A stretch of DNA of 64,000 nucleotides from Corallium rubrum. Taxonomy: Eukaryota > Cnidaria > Anthozoa > Scleralcyonacea > Coralliidae. The notes under the pieces were generated by a model that worked only from the letters and a program-made list of their open reading frames with translations, was not told the DNA's origin and searched no databases. The stretch spans positions 29,135,567 through 29,199,566 of the forward strand of contig OZ035997.1 in assembly GCA_964035015.1 (NCBI GenBank), written 5' to 3'. Below are positions 1-11,790 of the stretch, in pieces. Every line of letters starts with the position of its first letter. Position 1 is the stretch's first letter. Both the position numbers and the translations under genes were made by a program.

Positions 1-1597
1 AACGCTCGAAACAGTTAAAAATCAAATGAACCAATAGCCATATAATAAATCCCTTATTGACTTCGTTTTCTCGGTCTGTACAGGAAAGTATTTGCCTTCG
101 GTTTTATCGCACAAACCTCGCTCCTTCGTCGCTCGCGGTCTGTACAAAACCCTCAGGCAAATACTTTCCCGTATAGACCTCGCACTTTTCAATCTTTTTC
201 AATCAAAACGAAGGCTTGCTTGGTGTTTATTTATTTAAAATTATTAAAATTAATCATGATTATATCTTTATTTATAAAGAACTCTAACATACGCTTAGGT
301 CATAAGTATATTGATTAAAGTATAAATAAGACTTGTCAGACATTTAAGAAACAACTGGCAACAAAGCAATAAAATATATTTAACAATTTTTTAACTGTTC
401 TCGTGCAATGTGGTGTAACAACGCCATGCAAGTTCGGGACAGTAACTATAAGTTCGTTAACTATTTAGTTAAGAACTGATTCAATTCTCATGAGAAAGGA
501 AGAGAGTTACGACAAAGTTAACTCCTGCATTTTACTTTTTGAAGAAAAAGAGATAAACTAAAACTAACTCTCTTACGTTGTTGCGAACTGGCCCGTTTAC
601 GGGTTATATTAGGTCTCGTGACAATCTCGTAAAATAAACAAACGAACAGTCGAAGGAGTGCGCGCTACGAGCAACGGCACAGAGTTCTAAGCGAGAATAG
701 TACAAAAGCGAGCTGTACATGAGAGTGATTAAATGTATATATTATTGTTAAAACTATCCTGTGAATTGTTTGTGGAATCTACCTTGGCAGGCAGGTAATT
801 TACAACAACGTTAGTCTAAAGAAAACATCGGAAGAGTTAAGAAATTAGGGGTCGTTGAGAAAAGTGGGCGTGGTTCAAAGTTAACTCTCCGAAATCTTAA
901 CTCTCCAAGTTAACTCTCCGATATTAACTCTCTGTTTAGTCAAACCCCAAAAGTTTAGTCTTTGCGTGTAACTGCAAAGAAAAGCTCACTTCTTCAACAT
1001 CAAGAGCTGTATTTCTGTCCACTAGATTGCTCTCATTACAAATCTCTGAATGTTTGCGACATTTTATATATTATAAACTGCACATGCGTGACCTTGAATA
1101 GCATCCGAATGTGCTTTGAGGACATTCTTCGATAATACGCGCCAATCGGAATCTCTTATTTGATTATATACTATCATATACTCACAGCTGGATGTCGTAA
1201 GCACCAAAGAACGTAGCAACAACATTTTGGGGTTAAAAATATATAAGATTCAAACACCATCTGATCTTTTGTATGCAGTATATCAGTGTTTTCCTATAAA
1301 ATCACAGACGTTGTTCACTTAACCCAATTAAAAATAAACATAATTGGTATGGGCAAAGTCTTCTCTTGGAAGAAGGCTTCTCAGAACCTTGGACAAATAT
1401 AATTTAATAACTGCGCGTCAATCACACAGCACCCCTGTGGCGCGTCTTTACAAATATCTTAAATGTTTGAAAACGTCTATATTATAGGCTTGGGTAATAT
1501 GAATTATGGTGAAAATACTAAGAGGCACTCGTTTAGTTGTATATTGATAGGAGACAACAAAAATCATCAAGTTGTTTGTTCAACAACCTAAACAATC
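1..1597. other. Non-genic stretch with one foldback
   Basis: No convincing coding sequence is seen on either strand. The stretch is AT-rich with scattered copies of the word AACTCTC/GAGAGTTAA around 490-940. Apart from the hairpin element at 70-182, I see nothing assignable. Confidence 0.5.
70..182. mobile_element. Foldback MITE, about 113 bp
   Basis: Two inverted arms of 28 bp (70-97 and 155-182) share the core GGAAAGTATTTGCCT and its complement, with few mismatches. The spacer repeats CGGTCTGTACA from the left arm as a direct repeat near 136-146. No coding capacity. Hairpin MITEs of this size are non-autonomous; the parent family is not recognisable and no clear target duplication is seen. 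Confidence 0.6.
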
Positions 1598-1681
1598 AAA
1601 GGAATACGCGCAACGTTTCGACGCCCACACCCACGCTCCAAAGGAATGCGCCGGACGTTTCGACGCCCTCACCCACGCCCC
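1598..1681. repeat. Two 42-bp tandem units
   Basis: Two adjacent units of 42 bp, each starting AAAGGAAT and containing ACGTTTCGACGCC and CACCCACGC, differ at only a few positions. They sit just upstream of a dispersed motif (1726-1764) and a (TA)n tract, so the block 1598-1830 may be the end of one retroelement. Confidence 0.6.
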
Positions 1682-1725
1682 AACAAACGCATTTAAGCAG
1701 CCCACTAACCGATATTTTTCAGTCG

Positions 1726-1761
1726 CCTGATGATCCCGTTTAGGGTGAAACCTCTGGTAGC

Positions 1762-1764
<3 letters not shown>
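1726..1764 (+). repeat. Dispersed 39-bp motif before a (TA)n tract
   Basis: The sequence CCTGATGATCCCGTTTAGGG followed by TGAAACCTCTGGTAGCGAA recurs almost unchanged at 52280-52318, where it forms one arm of a hairpin. The layout (CTGATGA, short stem, GAAAC) resembles the short hairpin motif at ends of Penelope-like and some other retroelements. A (TA)n run follows directly. Confidence 0.55.

Positions 1765-1831
<67 letters not shown>
1765..1831. repeat. (TA)n microsatellite
   Basis: Uninterrupted TA dinucleotides over about 65 bp, followed by a short CA-rich run. The apparent Tyr/Ile reading frames over it are low-complexity artefacts. Confidence 0.95.
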
Positions 1832-1833
<2 letters not shown>

Positions 1834-4800
1834 CACATACATACACACACACCAGTGTAAACGTACCCAGATTATATTGCACATATAAAGTGCACAGTTC
1901 TATTTTTAGTACCAACTTTATTTGTACTTATTTGTACCAACTCCACCACAAAAATTGTTTGTTTAGAAATTGAAAATTAGTAAACGTACAAACATAGTCG
2001 AAGATGTATATAAACCTATATAAAGGTAGTGGAGTTGGAACGGGTCAGTTCTGAATAGTTCTCAACCCTGTTCCACACGTACGCCCTGTTCAAAATGTAT
2101 AATTGCAACGTATACACGGTGCAAATTGCAGATCAAATAAACAGGTTTGCAATGCATTTGGCGTCTCACATAAACGAGATCCAATTCAATGATTATGCCA
2201 TGCAGTTGGAAAAACACATTATCGTTCACAATGATCGAAACACTTATAAATGCATGTATTTCCCAAGAACATTGTCTTTGATATTTGTATAAAAACAGGA
2301 GGTCAAACAAGAACAAACAATACGACAACAACAAAAGACAATAAACCTTCTACCATATAATAATATGATATCAAACTGACATCTTACTGGCCAAAACATA
2401 AGTAGAGGGTAAAGGTCATGGGAAATGAAAGTGACTTCCGTTAAAACTTTTTTCCATTTTTGTGATAGAAAGAACACGTTCGATTTGGCACGTTGAGGAA
2501 CAAAACAAATTTAAGTAAACATCATTTTCACTTCAAATAAAACGTGAGTACACTAGATTTGCACGTTATCAGTATTTAAAAAGTAACGTATCTGGTGGTG
2601 TGGTTTATAGTATAAGATCAACCTAAACAATCTCTTACATGTTGTTGGGCATGCAGCTGCATGCCGTGTTGCCACGCCACACAAACGGATTAAAATACTC
2701 CTAAAAATAACTTCTATGCGGCAATCAAACTAGAACTCAAACCATTTATTAAGATTCACTGATCTTCCCCTTATTTTCAATATAGGAAAATACAAAACCG
2801 TTCGTTAATAGAAAACGAAATTATTCCACGCGTGTATCGTATAGAATATATTGTTTTATCAATTTTGCATGCATGGATTACGCCAGTTGGAAAGACGTCA
2901 GTATATAGCTGTATATGTTAGAAGCGTTCGATAATTTCCTACAATTCTCGCGATGAAAAACCAGTTTGTGTGTAAGCTAATGTTGATGTTGCAGAAGGAA
3001 GGAAACCGGATAATCCGGAGAAAAACTCTCGAAGCACATGCAGAGTCAGGAGAGAATTATACTATCAACTCTAGACCCAAGCTCAATGCAGACAGGCATC
3101 ATCCATCCAAATATATGCAAACCACGACTCTCGGTCCTCAGCGGTGAGAGGAAGCTTGCTAACAACACACGCTATATGTGTCATTAATGTGCATGAACCG
3201 ACAATAATGAATAATAATAGTCGCCGTATGATGTCGATGGCAGATTACTTTGTCCATTTCAGGAGTCACAAACCTGACAATTGATTTACTGTACATAAAC
3301 TAAAGTGAAACATGTCTACCTTTATCTGTACTTTACTATATATGCAACAAAAGGGTCACGAAAATGGCCTAGAATCCACATAGGAAGTGTGTTACTTCTT
3401 AGCAACGCCGCTCAAGATGAAACTAAGAATATATTTACTTTGGATAAAGAAAGCATTTTAAAACCATGAGACACAATAACACATTTCTTACAGACAAAGT
3501 TTTGCTTCGAAACAAGATACCACGCGTCTTGCGTTAACAAGATGGACTTTTTACTTGAATAGTGCGGATTATAATAGAACAACTGGCTGGATAAGAATTT
3601 AAGATAACATGCATAGAATAACACAGAAAGCGCATGGACAAGTCTTTACAAGATCTGGAAGGATATATTAAATATTAACAAAAGGAGTTAAACAACTTCA
3701 CATGATCTAAGTTGAAATAAACTAAAATGTACTGACGTACATATTGACTACCGGCATTAATTCACGATGAGCCCGGCCTTCTTCAGATTGGCACTTGACC
3801 TTGACTATTTCGACCTTGTGTTCTCTCGTTACTCTCGCATGCATAAAAAGTATCTATCGAAAATCACAAGGGAAGGAATCAGTATAGCACAATCCTGTTC
3901 CTCGTAAGAGCAGAAAGTGTCATGTTAGTTTTACACTAGCTCAAACTGAAACAGTGGGTGTATTATAATTGCGGTTTGAACGAGATTAAACACGCCTTCA
4001 TGCAGCAAAGAAAAACGGCAGGGCAGACAATGAACATGAATTGAACACTTTAATACTTGTGTAACCCACAACAGAATCGTCTCGTATACGTTTTCGTTAG
4101 GTTTAGCTTGTCACGTCCCAACTTCCACTAAATATTTTGGCAGACAAGCCATTCCATTGAGAGACTTGATATAAAGATGACAACTGAGAAGTGCATTAAG
4201 CATTAATAATTAATCAATTTAGTCACGATCAATTCAAAGCCCTTCACTATTTTAGGTCAGAGTTTGACTTCTGAAGAAGACGACGCTGAGTATATAGTTA
4301 TTTGGAAGCAGTCCTAATCTTACTCCTGTCGATTTTGGCAGCAGAAAGCCAAACAAAGCCATCTTGAAATTTCATATCGTGATTTACAGATAAAAGCAAA
4401 GCAAGTGAGACTGTTGACTGCTATTCATACGTGTGTATTAATTTATTCTTCAATTTCTAAAACAGAACTTGTGAATTAATAAGATAATGAATATAGTGTC
4501 ATCAAAACATAAGCGGGCCTAACTTATAGTCTTATACCTGAAAATATCAATGTAACTGATTGTTGTGTTATTAAAACGATAGTATTTTCGTTTACATAAA
4601 AGCTATAATTTTATAAACATGTTCACAGGAAGGTGATATGCTGGGACTGGACAAATTGTAAAATGCTTGCTACGGGTCAGGGTATTAGTAGTAAATGAAG
4701 ATCAATAAAACACCAGTGTTTCATTTTTGTTTGTCAACAACAATCTTGCTGGTGCTGTGAGAACAAGATATTTCTATTAGATTATAGTTGACATACATGA

Positions 4801-5526
4801 TACTGCAAACAAAAACAAGTCCGGTCGTTTAAGACTATAGTAACGCAATGAACATCAACACCGGAAATATAAAACAAAAAAAGCTATTTATGTATCTTCA
4901 ATCTCCATTACATCATCTTTACCTGGCGTTGTGCCATTAAAAGTCTAGTGGCCAATAAAGATACAAGACTTGAGAAAGATTAAAAGGACAAATTTGAGGT
5001 AAGATTGTGTATTGCAGGCTTATTGGAAGATAGAAAATCATTAGATAAATTAAGGGAGTTATTATCTACAGGTATTACAGTATTTACTTATCCGCAAAGG
5101 TGACTTACAAGAACAGACAGCTGTCTTGGGATTTTGAGAAGGCATATTGAGTGTACGAGGGTCGTTGCATGTGTGTATATTATTGTGAACTTGGCAGAAA
5201 AATGAAGGGGCATACATGAAAAGAGGTTGTGAGTCTGAGAAATGATTTGAGTACGAAAAACCTAAGCGGCTCTAAGTAGAGAATTTGGCTTGTCCCACCA
5301 GACCTAGAAAGATGCCATGATATAGAAACCGACAAATCTACGCAATTAAGCATGGAAGATGGTCGTAAAATGATGATGATGAAGAGGAGAAAAAGGAGGA
5401 AAAATACAAATTTAGAGTGAACTAGACCTCCCGCTTTTGAATATTTTGTATCTATTTATAGCGGTGAGGTTAATACCCAAGCAGGAATTCGTGAATTTAG
5501 TCAGAGTTATTATATACATACCAATA
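1832..5526. other. Non-genic stretch
   Basis: No ORF with convincing protein character was found. The only recognisable repeat is near 2990-3140, a GGAAACCGGATAATCCGGAG block resembling the tail of the 5S-like SINE at 8857-9035. The rest is unassigned AT-rich sequence. Confidence 0.5.
2995..3140 (-). repeat. SINE-tail-like fragment
   Basis: The block AAGGAAACCGGATAATCCGG followed by AGAAAAACTCTCGAAGCACA matches in order and spacing the block at 8857-8905 (GGAAAACCGGAAAACCCGGC, then GAAAACCCTCGAAGCACA). It is probably a diverged copy of the same dispersed family, lacking a clear promoter box. Confidence 0.45.
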
Positions 5527-5602
5527 TTTACTTTATTTCTAGCAGTTTTATATTTGATCCCAATTATTGGGTGAAATATAAAACTGCTAGAAATAAAGTA
5601 AA
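5527..5602. repeat. Perfect 29-bp-arm hairpin
   Basis: Arms 5527-5555 and 5574-5602 are exact reverse complements over 29 bp, around an 18-bp loop that itself holds CCCAAT...ATTGGG. The whole 76 bp is nearly a palindrome. It has no coding content and could be a small MITE or a recent snap-back. Confidence 0.8.
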
Positions 5603-6534
5603 TTGAATTTATCGTTCGTTTTAAAATTACTTGCTATTCTCTTAAGTTAAGCTTATTTCTCTCGAACATTATTCTCTTTAGTTCCGTTTCTTAGAGTTGC
5701 ATGGACATCAGAAATCTGAAGGAATGTAGACTTCCAGATTTCCCAGGCACGATTAGGATTTTCCTCATTTTGGATCTGAAAGCATTTCCATCAAAGACAA
5801 AGTTTCTGAATGACCTACTTGTGATTATTTTTATTTTTATTTTTGGAACGCAAAATTTTCTAACTGCATAGTTATGCGAGAATTAGTTTGCTAGAATTAT
5901 TTGTTAGGAATAGATCCATAGTATAGCGGTAGTTCTAGTTACTCCAGTAGGCACTGTAATTGCCTGATGGTATTGATACAAATTACGAATATCTAATAGT
6001 AGTTTAGTATGTGAGTCAGGGGGGAGACATTAACATAGCAATTTAGATCACCGATTATATTTGTTTCAAGATTTAATACTACGAGTTTTTTTACCTAATG
6101 ACTCGAAAAGACTCATAATTCCGAATTTGATGAACGTGGTCTATACCATCTACCAACAATGAATTGCTTTGCTTTTGGTTTTGAGATTTTAACACAAAAC
6201 CATTCAAGCTGATCAACATCAAATTGTGCATATATTCGTAATTTATAGTATCTCTGATATAAAGTGCAACTCCACCACCTTGTCTATTTCGATCTTTTCT
6301 ATCTAGATTATACTGTAACCGGGTATAAACACTTCCCCATTTGAGATGGTTTCGTCAAGGCGTGCTTCATTTATTTCTTGAATATGAAAGGTCTGTGCTC
6401 CCATATAGACTCTCAATTCGTCAATATGTGCAGGCAGACTGCCAATATTCAAAGCTGTAATTTTGAAACCTCTAATTTTATCTATATCTTGAAAAACATT
6501 TGAATTTATAGAACTAGTATATTATACATTAATA

Positions 6535-6535
<1 letters not shown>
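5603..6535. other. Unassigned non-genic stretch
   Basis: I see no feature I can support. It ends at a long (TA)n tract. Confidence 0.45.

Positions 6536-6536
<1 letters not shown>

Positions 6537-6595
<59 letters not shown>
6537..6595. repeat. (TA)n microsatellite
   Basis: About 58 bp of uninterrupted TA dinucleotides. Confidence 0.95.
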
Positions 6596-6598
<3 letters not shown>

Positions 6599-6842
6599 AT
6601 AGGATGTAAATCTGAGGTACGATATTTCCGGTTGCTTATTCTTCTTATCACTTTACTTTTTTTTTGTATTTTGTCATTTCTCCTCTATTCTTGGGGCATT
6701 TACAATCAGCTTGTGTCGACAAAGGTGACTTTTAAGACCCATTTACACTACACTCAATTTTTGGTATGGCTCGGGCAAACTGAAAGATGGGTACCAATTT
6801 AACCGAGCCGCACTAAAAGTCAAGTGTAGTGTAAATGGGGGG

Positions 6843-7165
6843 TTATGTTTATACAAGTGTACATTGTTGACGAAAGTTTGGAAGTAATTCTGGAACGTAA
6901 CCTGACAACCTGGTTAACATTATTTTCAAATGCAACAAGTTCACTTGTATAGTCGAACGTCATAAAGTGACTCCTTGCTGGGCTAAATAACTTATATTGG
7001 TATATTGGTATATGTAAATTAATACTTGGTGTTTATTTAATGGCACAAAAATTCCTACACTCCTGCTGGTATTTTAATATATAATCACAGTGGGAGTCGA
7101 GCTAACCTACGCCCACGCCCACGCCCACGAGCGTCTGTGACACAGACTAGAATCGAGCTAATGTA
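6843..7165 (-). repeat. Interspersed repeat, copy 1
   Basis: Read on the - strand, this matches the body of the element at 41860-42171 in order: ACTTACATTAGCTCGATTCT, CGACTCCCACTGTGATT, AATTTACATATACCAAT, AAGTTATTTAGCC and TGTATAAACATA. Both copies carry a run of GTGGGCG-type words. The other copy is preceded by a tRNA-like promoter, so this one is probably a 5'-truncated SINE or related non-autonomous element. Confidence 0.65.
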
Positions 7166-7224
7166 AGTTATACGAAAAATACTAAAATTGCAACCCGGTG
7201 TATTCATAGTTAAAATCTTCATTT

Positions 7225-8000
7225 AGTAAAATTCTGTCACAGGTCAAGAAACGTTACAAACAAAACGTTTAAGTAAAACTTATTTACAAGACGTTTTGAT
7301 AAAAAAACTTTGATCTTCATCGGTTGTGATAGAATAAAAATCTAAACAGTATATATATAGGTCCACAATTTGCAAACCAACACAAACAATTCAACCTAAA
7401 CACAAACAGTCCAAACAAGTTCAGAAAAGATTTCTCGAGTATACTGCGAAGAGAAAATGTGAAAGTCTGTTACAAACCGATTCACACTTTAAATCATCAG
7501 TTTCCTAAAGCTAAAGACCAGCATCCAAAGAAAAAAATGAAGATGTTATTTACAAGATCAGCTGCGGGGGATTGTGACTTTGTTTATATCGGACAAACTG
7601 GAAAACCACTTAGCACGAGAACTTCTGAACATAAAAGAGTGGTTCGTACCATTGATTTTAATTAAAAGATTTCCCAACATCTACATAAAAATAATCACAT
7701 TTTGGATTTTGAGAACGTGAAAATTTTTGACAAAGCAAGCAATTATCACAACAGACTTTTTCTTGAAGTTTGGTACTCCCAAAGGGACCCGAATGCAGGA
7801 AACGATTGTATAGACATCCCAGAAATATATTCACCTTTCACTTAGCCGTTATATAATTAAGACTCATATTTGCATAATTGTAGACCTATATATACTATTT
7901 AGACTTTTATTCTATCACAACCAATGAAGATCCAAGTTCTTTTTTTATCGAAACGTTTTGTTTTTAACGTTTCTTGACCTGTGATAGCATTTTACAAAAT
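7225..8000 (+). mobile_element. Penelope-like element remnant with inverted ends
   Basis: About 130-150 bp at each end form an inverted repeat: 7236-7375 reads CAGGTCAAGAAACGTTA and onward, and 7866-7985 reads its complement, including AACGTTTCTTGACCTG. The ends carry TGAAGAT...CGAAACGTTTTGT, a motif layout typical of Penelope-like termini. The interior codes for a GIY-YIG endonuclease domain (about 7540-7845), the C-terminal domain of Penelope-like proteins. The reverse-transcriptase domain is absent, so this is a heavily deleted copy. Confidence 0.7.
7540..7845 (+). pseudogene. GIY-YIG endonuclease domain of a Penelope-like element, broken
   Basis: The reading frame from 7459 gives CDFVYIGQTGKPLSTRTSEH near 7577-7634, which matches the GIY-YIG core (V/I-Y-I-G, then R...EH) of Penelope-like endonucleases. 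It stops at 7663-7665. In-frame sequence after the stop continues the family pattern, with NYHNRLFLEVWYSQRDPNAG near 7741-7800 and an IDIPEIY-like end. In the family this domain nicks target DNA during retrotransposition. With an internal stop and no reverse transcriptase upstream, the copy is inactive. Confidence 0.7.
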
Positions 8001-8556
8001 AAACTTGAATTTAATTATGTAAATTATAATTGTCTCATGTTGATGCTAATTTAGCTTAAAGTTGTCTGTTTGCTGGACAAGCTTTAAATACTTGGGGGGG
8101 GAATTTACCACATATATACCAAAAATTATATAAGCTAAAATATACCTATCAAACCAGAATTCTTCGAATTGAAATCTGGTCTATTTGGACGACCCCTGCC
8201 ATTTGAAAATCCTGGCGGAAATCCTGGTTAAAAAGTAGGCGTGGGCTACCCCTCCATTATATAAGCTTGAATTATTATAATTCTCCGATTCGCTTTAATT
8301 CTGTTTAGTCGTTTCCCAAATAAGAGTTGAGCGGAAAATACCTTGGAGAAACTAAACTAAAACGCTTGGTCCATGCAAAATCCTGACCCATACGACGATC
8401 CTTGTGCATATACATCTGTTGTCATCTGATTGGCTGGGTGTATAATAGGCGCAATAAAATACGCACAATTAAAGAACAGCCTGAACGGAAGAAGCCCATA
8501 ACTCCATTTGACATTAAAGTTAATTACAGGTAGACACTTTTACACTCTCCTCATTT

Positions 8557-8660
8557 AACTCTATCATGTCCGAATTGCATGTCCTTACTATTCTATTCTG
8601 GCTAACGCCAGGCGATTTTATTTACCTCTGGGGAAACCCTGAACAGGGATGAGTAAATGA
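8557..8660 (+). repeat. Dispersed TAACGCCAGGCGATTTTA element, copy 1
   Basis: Holds TTCTGGCTAACGCCAGGCGA then TTTTATTTACCTCTGGGG. The same core occurs at 62594-62633 on + and at 58651-58685 on -. From memory this core is a frequent repeat in coral genomes, which is part of the case for an anthozoan host. Confidence 0.55.
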
Positions 8661-8856
8661 TGAGTTGATATTTATTTCAAGAACAAATTTACAAGCTTTC
8701 CTCTGTAAGGTGACCACAGGTCAAACAGTTTATTTGTGCCACTTTACTTTTGGTTGGTGTCCCATACAACACGTCACAAGATAGCCGTGTATACTTTATG
8801 TCGTCTGGAGCATGGTTGTATACGTCGTGAATCAATATAGGGGGTGTTGATTTTAT

Positions 8857-9035
8857 GGAGGAAGGAAAACCGGAAAACCCGGCGAAAACCCTCGAAGCAC
8901 ACGAGAGATCAACTACAATTCTACTCACATAAGTCCAAGCCCGACAACGGGGTCATTCTCAAGCGGTCACCCATCAAAGTACTAACCCGATCTGCGTCCT
9001 TCGCAATTCAGCCGCTGGCTGCAAGTAAGGATGAT
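8857..9035 (-). mobile_element. 5S rRNA-like SINE fragment
   Basis: On the - strand, 8990-8955 reads CGGGTTAGTACTTTGATGGG then TGACCGCTTGAGAATGACC. This closely follows the 3' half of animal 5S rRNA (GGTTAGTACTTGGATGGGTG, ACCGCCTGGGAATACC), including the box C part of the internal polymerase III promoter. It continues into a non-5S body with CTTCGAGGGTTTTCGCCGGG, also present near 3000. The first half of 5S is missing, so this is not a functional 5S gene. SINEs with 5S-derived heads (SINE3 type) are the best fit. Confidence 0.6.
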
Positions 9036-10551
9036 TAACCACCCCAGTCCTTTATCCTTTATCCTTTAAAGCCAAATAAAAAAAAACAATAACGAAAGTG
9101 TTATCGTTAATTATCTTAAAATCATTGATGAACCCAATCGTAGAACAAGTCGCCCATGCAGATCGACAATGTCTTGGCAAATAATAAATTTTGTTGACAC
9201 AAAGTGAATGACCCTGCACTCAATAGGCTATACGTCGTTGTAAACAAAACATGCGTTGTAATACCCCTATATCGTTTCTGAGTCTAAAGGATTCATCAAA
9301 CATATAACAGCTGTTAAATCAAAGAGCAGTTCAATGCGAAGTCAAATACGCTCACATTTTATATCAACAGCTCGAACTGTTTATGTTTAAAATAAGAAGT
9401 GAAAGATCCGGACGTAACTATATAGTTCCGTTTGCCAAACATACATAAAGAAATGCTGCATGTGCACCTGCTTTAAGACTCCATGTTGGTGTTGTAGATA
9501 TTGCTAGAAAAATTTCAAGCTTCTGCATGAAGAGCTACTGCAGGGACTGGGTCACAGATTACATCATGCAACTAGAAATACATGAATGCGACACCCCCTC
9601 GCCCGCTTTTATTAAATGCTTTCTTGAAACACCACCCCACCCCCCTGATTAAAATAAGCATACTTGATATACAGCCAATATAAAAACAAACAGATATAAA
9701 AACAAATGATAATCCTCAAGATTAACTCTATAATTTATGGATAAGATGACTAAACTGATTTAACATATCAAAGTAAAACTTAGATTTCATTATTAAATTC
9801 TGGTTGTACAAAATATGTTTTTAGGAGGTTTCAAAAGGGATAATTTTTAACAAGCTTTAAATGGCTTCCCTATCATTGCATACATGTTTTGCAAAGGCAG
9901 AATTAAAAGTCAACAGCTCAAAAATTACATTTATAAGAGTCCGAGATAAAAACATGCGGTAGAATCGGATTCTAGAAAGAAGTATTAAGCAGACAACGTT
10001 TCAGTCGGAAATACAGCCAGAAAAATCGCCAAAGCCCATGAGTATTTAATAATAAAAGGTGCATGCAAAGCCAACGAAAAACATCACGTCTACATTAAAG
10101 CTTATAAAGTGTCGTAACGAAACGTTAGTATTAAAATTTTCTTTCAAAATATTATGTGTCTAATATGCCTTTACTCAAAGTTATTTGCTGGGCTATCATA
10201 TTTTTAACAAGACTTCGCTTCCCGCCTGGTACTTCAATCGCAACGATCTTGAATAGTAGTGTATATTGTTTAGGTTAAGCGAAAACTTGAAAATAACAAG
10301 AATCCTACCGTTAACTTTAAAATGATTTGACCACGGAGTGACTACGAACACTGCAGACGGAGATTTTGTTTATCATACGGCCTTTGGTTTCTTCAAGTTC
10401 TCTGGTTTCTCTTCAAGATATATTAAACGGGTTGTTTGTATCCTTCTTTTCTTCGTGCTCCATTTCATTTCGTTTAAATAAACGTACTATTTGTTTGAGA
10501 GTTTATAGTTTTCTTCGTCGCTAGTCACCAGTGTCCAACTATTCTTACCGC

Positions 10552-10553
<2 letters not shown>
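9036..10553. other. Non-genic stretch
   Basis: No supported gene, RNA or recognisable repeat. Composition is uniformly AT-rich. Confidence 0.45.

Positions 10554-10590
<37 letters not shown>
10553..10590. repeat. (TA)n microsatellite
   Basis: About 37 bp of TA dinucleotides, 58 bp before a hairpin. Confidence 0.9.
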
Positions 10591-10591
<1 letters not shown>

Positions 10592-10647
10592 GTTGGGTTT
10601 GCGACACGAAAGCCGTACAGTGCTCAATACAATACTGTAGAGCGTTC

Positions 10648-10712
10648 ATATAAGTGCTAAGACTTAAAAAAATGAAAAAAATTAATTTTTTTAACCGTCT
10701 TAGCACTTATAT
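10648..10712. repeat. Hairpin with 16-bp perfect arms
   Basis: ATATAAGTGCTAAGAC (10648-10663) and its exact complement (10697-10712) enclose an A-rich then T-rich spacer that can extend the stem. It ends in a short (TA) run. Small MITE or structured snap-back. Confidence 0.6.
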
Positions 10713-10794
10713 ATATATATATATATAAACTATTTCCCAGATTTCGTCTCCCTCGCTTTTTCTACACGCGCGTAAAGTGGACTACACGCATGTC

Positions 10795-10862
10795 GAGATT
10801 AGCACCCTCACCGGGCCCCGGACCTTCGGCCGTACGCCCGGGCTCGGGGATAACCAAGCAAC
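10795..10862. other. Short G+C-rich patch
   Basis: About 65 bp with CCGGGCCCCGGACCTTCGGC and GCCCGGGCTCGGGG, strongly richer in G+C than its surroundings and partly self-complementary (CGGGCCC against GCCCGGG). Purpose unknown. It precedes an ORF of 93 codons (10881-11162) that has no recognisable features. Confidence 0.4.
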
Positions 10863-11439
10863 CGGTCATATGACTACCTTGTGAAATCAAAACAAGAAAA
10901 CTTCCGACTATTTGACAATAAAAGACAGACCAATACAGTTAGAACAATAAAGGTACAGATCACGTTTGTCTATCAAATATTGTATAGCATTAGGAGTACA
11001 TTTAAACGCAAAGAAATCGCGTGTCTAAAAGTACATGACATGACGAAAATATTAACCGCCCAGCATGTTATAACGGCGTTAAAATGGTTTCCAGAAACTT
11101 ATGTATCAATGTTTAGTTCTATATTTAAGTGTTATTGTATCGTTCACGACAACCTAAAATGATCTGCTACAAAGTAATAAAATGTTTGTGCTTAAATGAA
11201 CTAGTTTAATGCATGTTTACATTAAAGTGATAAATTAAATTTGCATAAAAATACTACTAATAGTTAATTGGACTTTGAACACAAGTCGACGAATATCGTA
11301 GATTTCAAAAATTTATTTAACACTAATATAACACTAATGTAGTTGTATTATGTTTAACATTATTATAACACTAAGTAACTTAAAATCTGTAGCAGTTGTT
11401 AAAGCTCGACTGTACTGCGTATAAGCAAAAAATAGTGAA

Positions 11440-11790
11440 ATTACACCCAAGAATTCTAAACAGTTCGTACTGTTGATTTACATAAGAACGTCAAAATTGT
11501 TGACAGAGCAAGCAAATACCAAAACAGACTCTTCCTCGAAGCTTCCTACTCAATCCAGACATCCTAGCCTGCACCGCAGACATCCAAATGACAAACGGGT
11601 TTGGATGTCTGCCGGGCAGACTAAGACATCCCAGACATCACTACACTAATAGACATCCCAGAAATTTATCATCATTCTTTTAACTATTCATTTAATAAGA
11701 CTCGTATTTGCATAATTCTGTACCTATATATAATACTGTTTTGAGTATATTTTATCACAACAAGTACGACTACAAGTATACGTGTTTCTC
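11440..11790 (+). mobile_element. Penelope-like fragment, second copy
   Basis: Shares with the 7.2-8.0 kb element, in order, a piece encoding NVKIVDRASKYQNRLFLEAS-like residues (around 11485-11545), a GACATCCCAGAAAT word and the terminal stretch ACTCGTATTTGCATAATTCT then GTACCTATATATA and TTTTATCACAAC. About 80 bp between 11550 and 11650 holds repeated CAGACATCC words and a small hairpin not present in the first copy. Only the 3' end of the family is present. Confidence 0.6.

Noticed and set aside
8955-8990. 5S rRNA gene
   Set aside because: Only the 3' half-like part is present and it is fused to a dispersed repeat body.
10881-11162. 93-codon + strand ORF
   Set aside because: No recognisable motif or splice context; AT-rich composition allows such lengths by chance.
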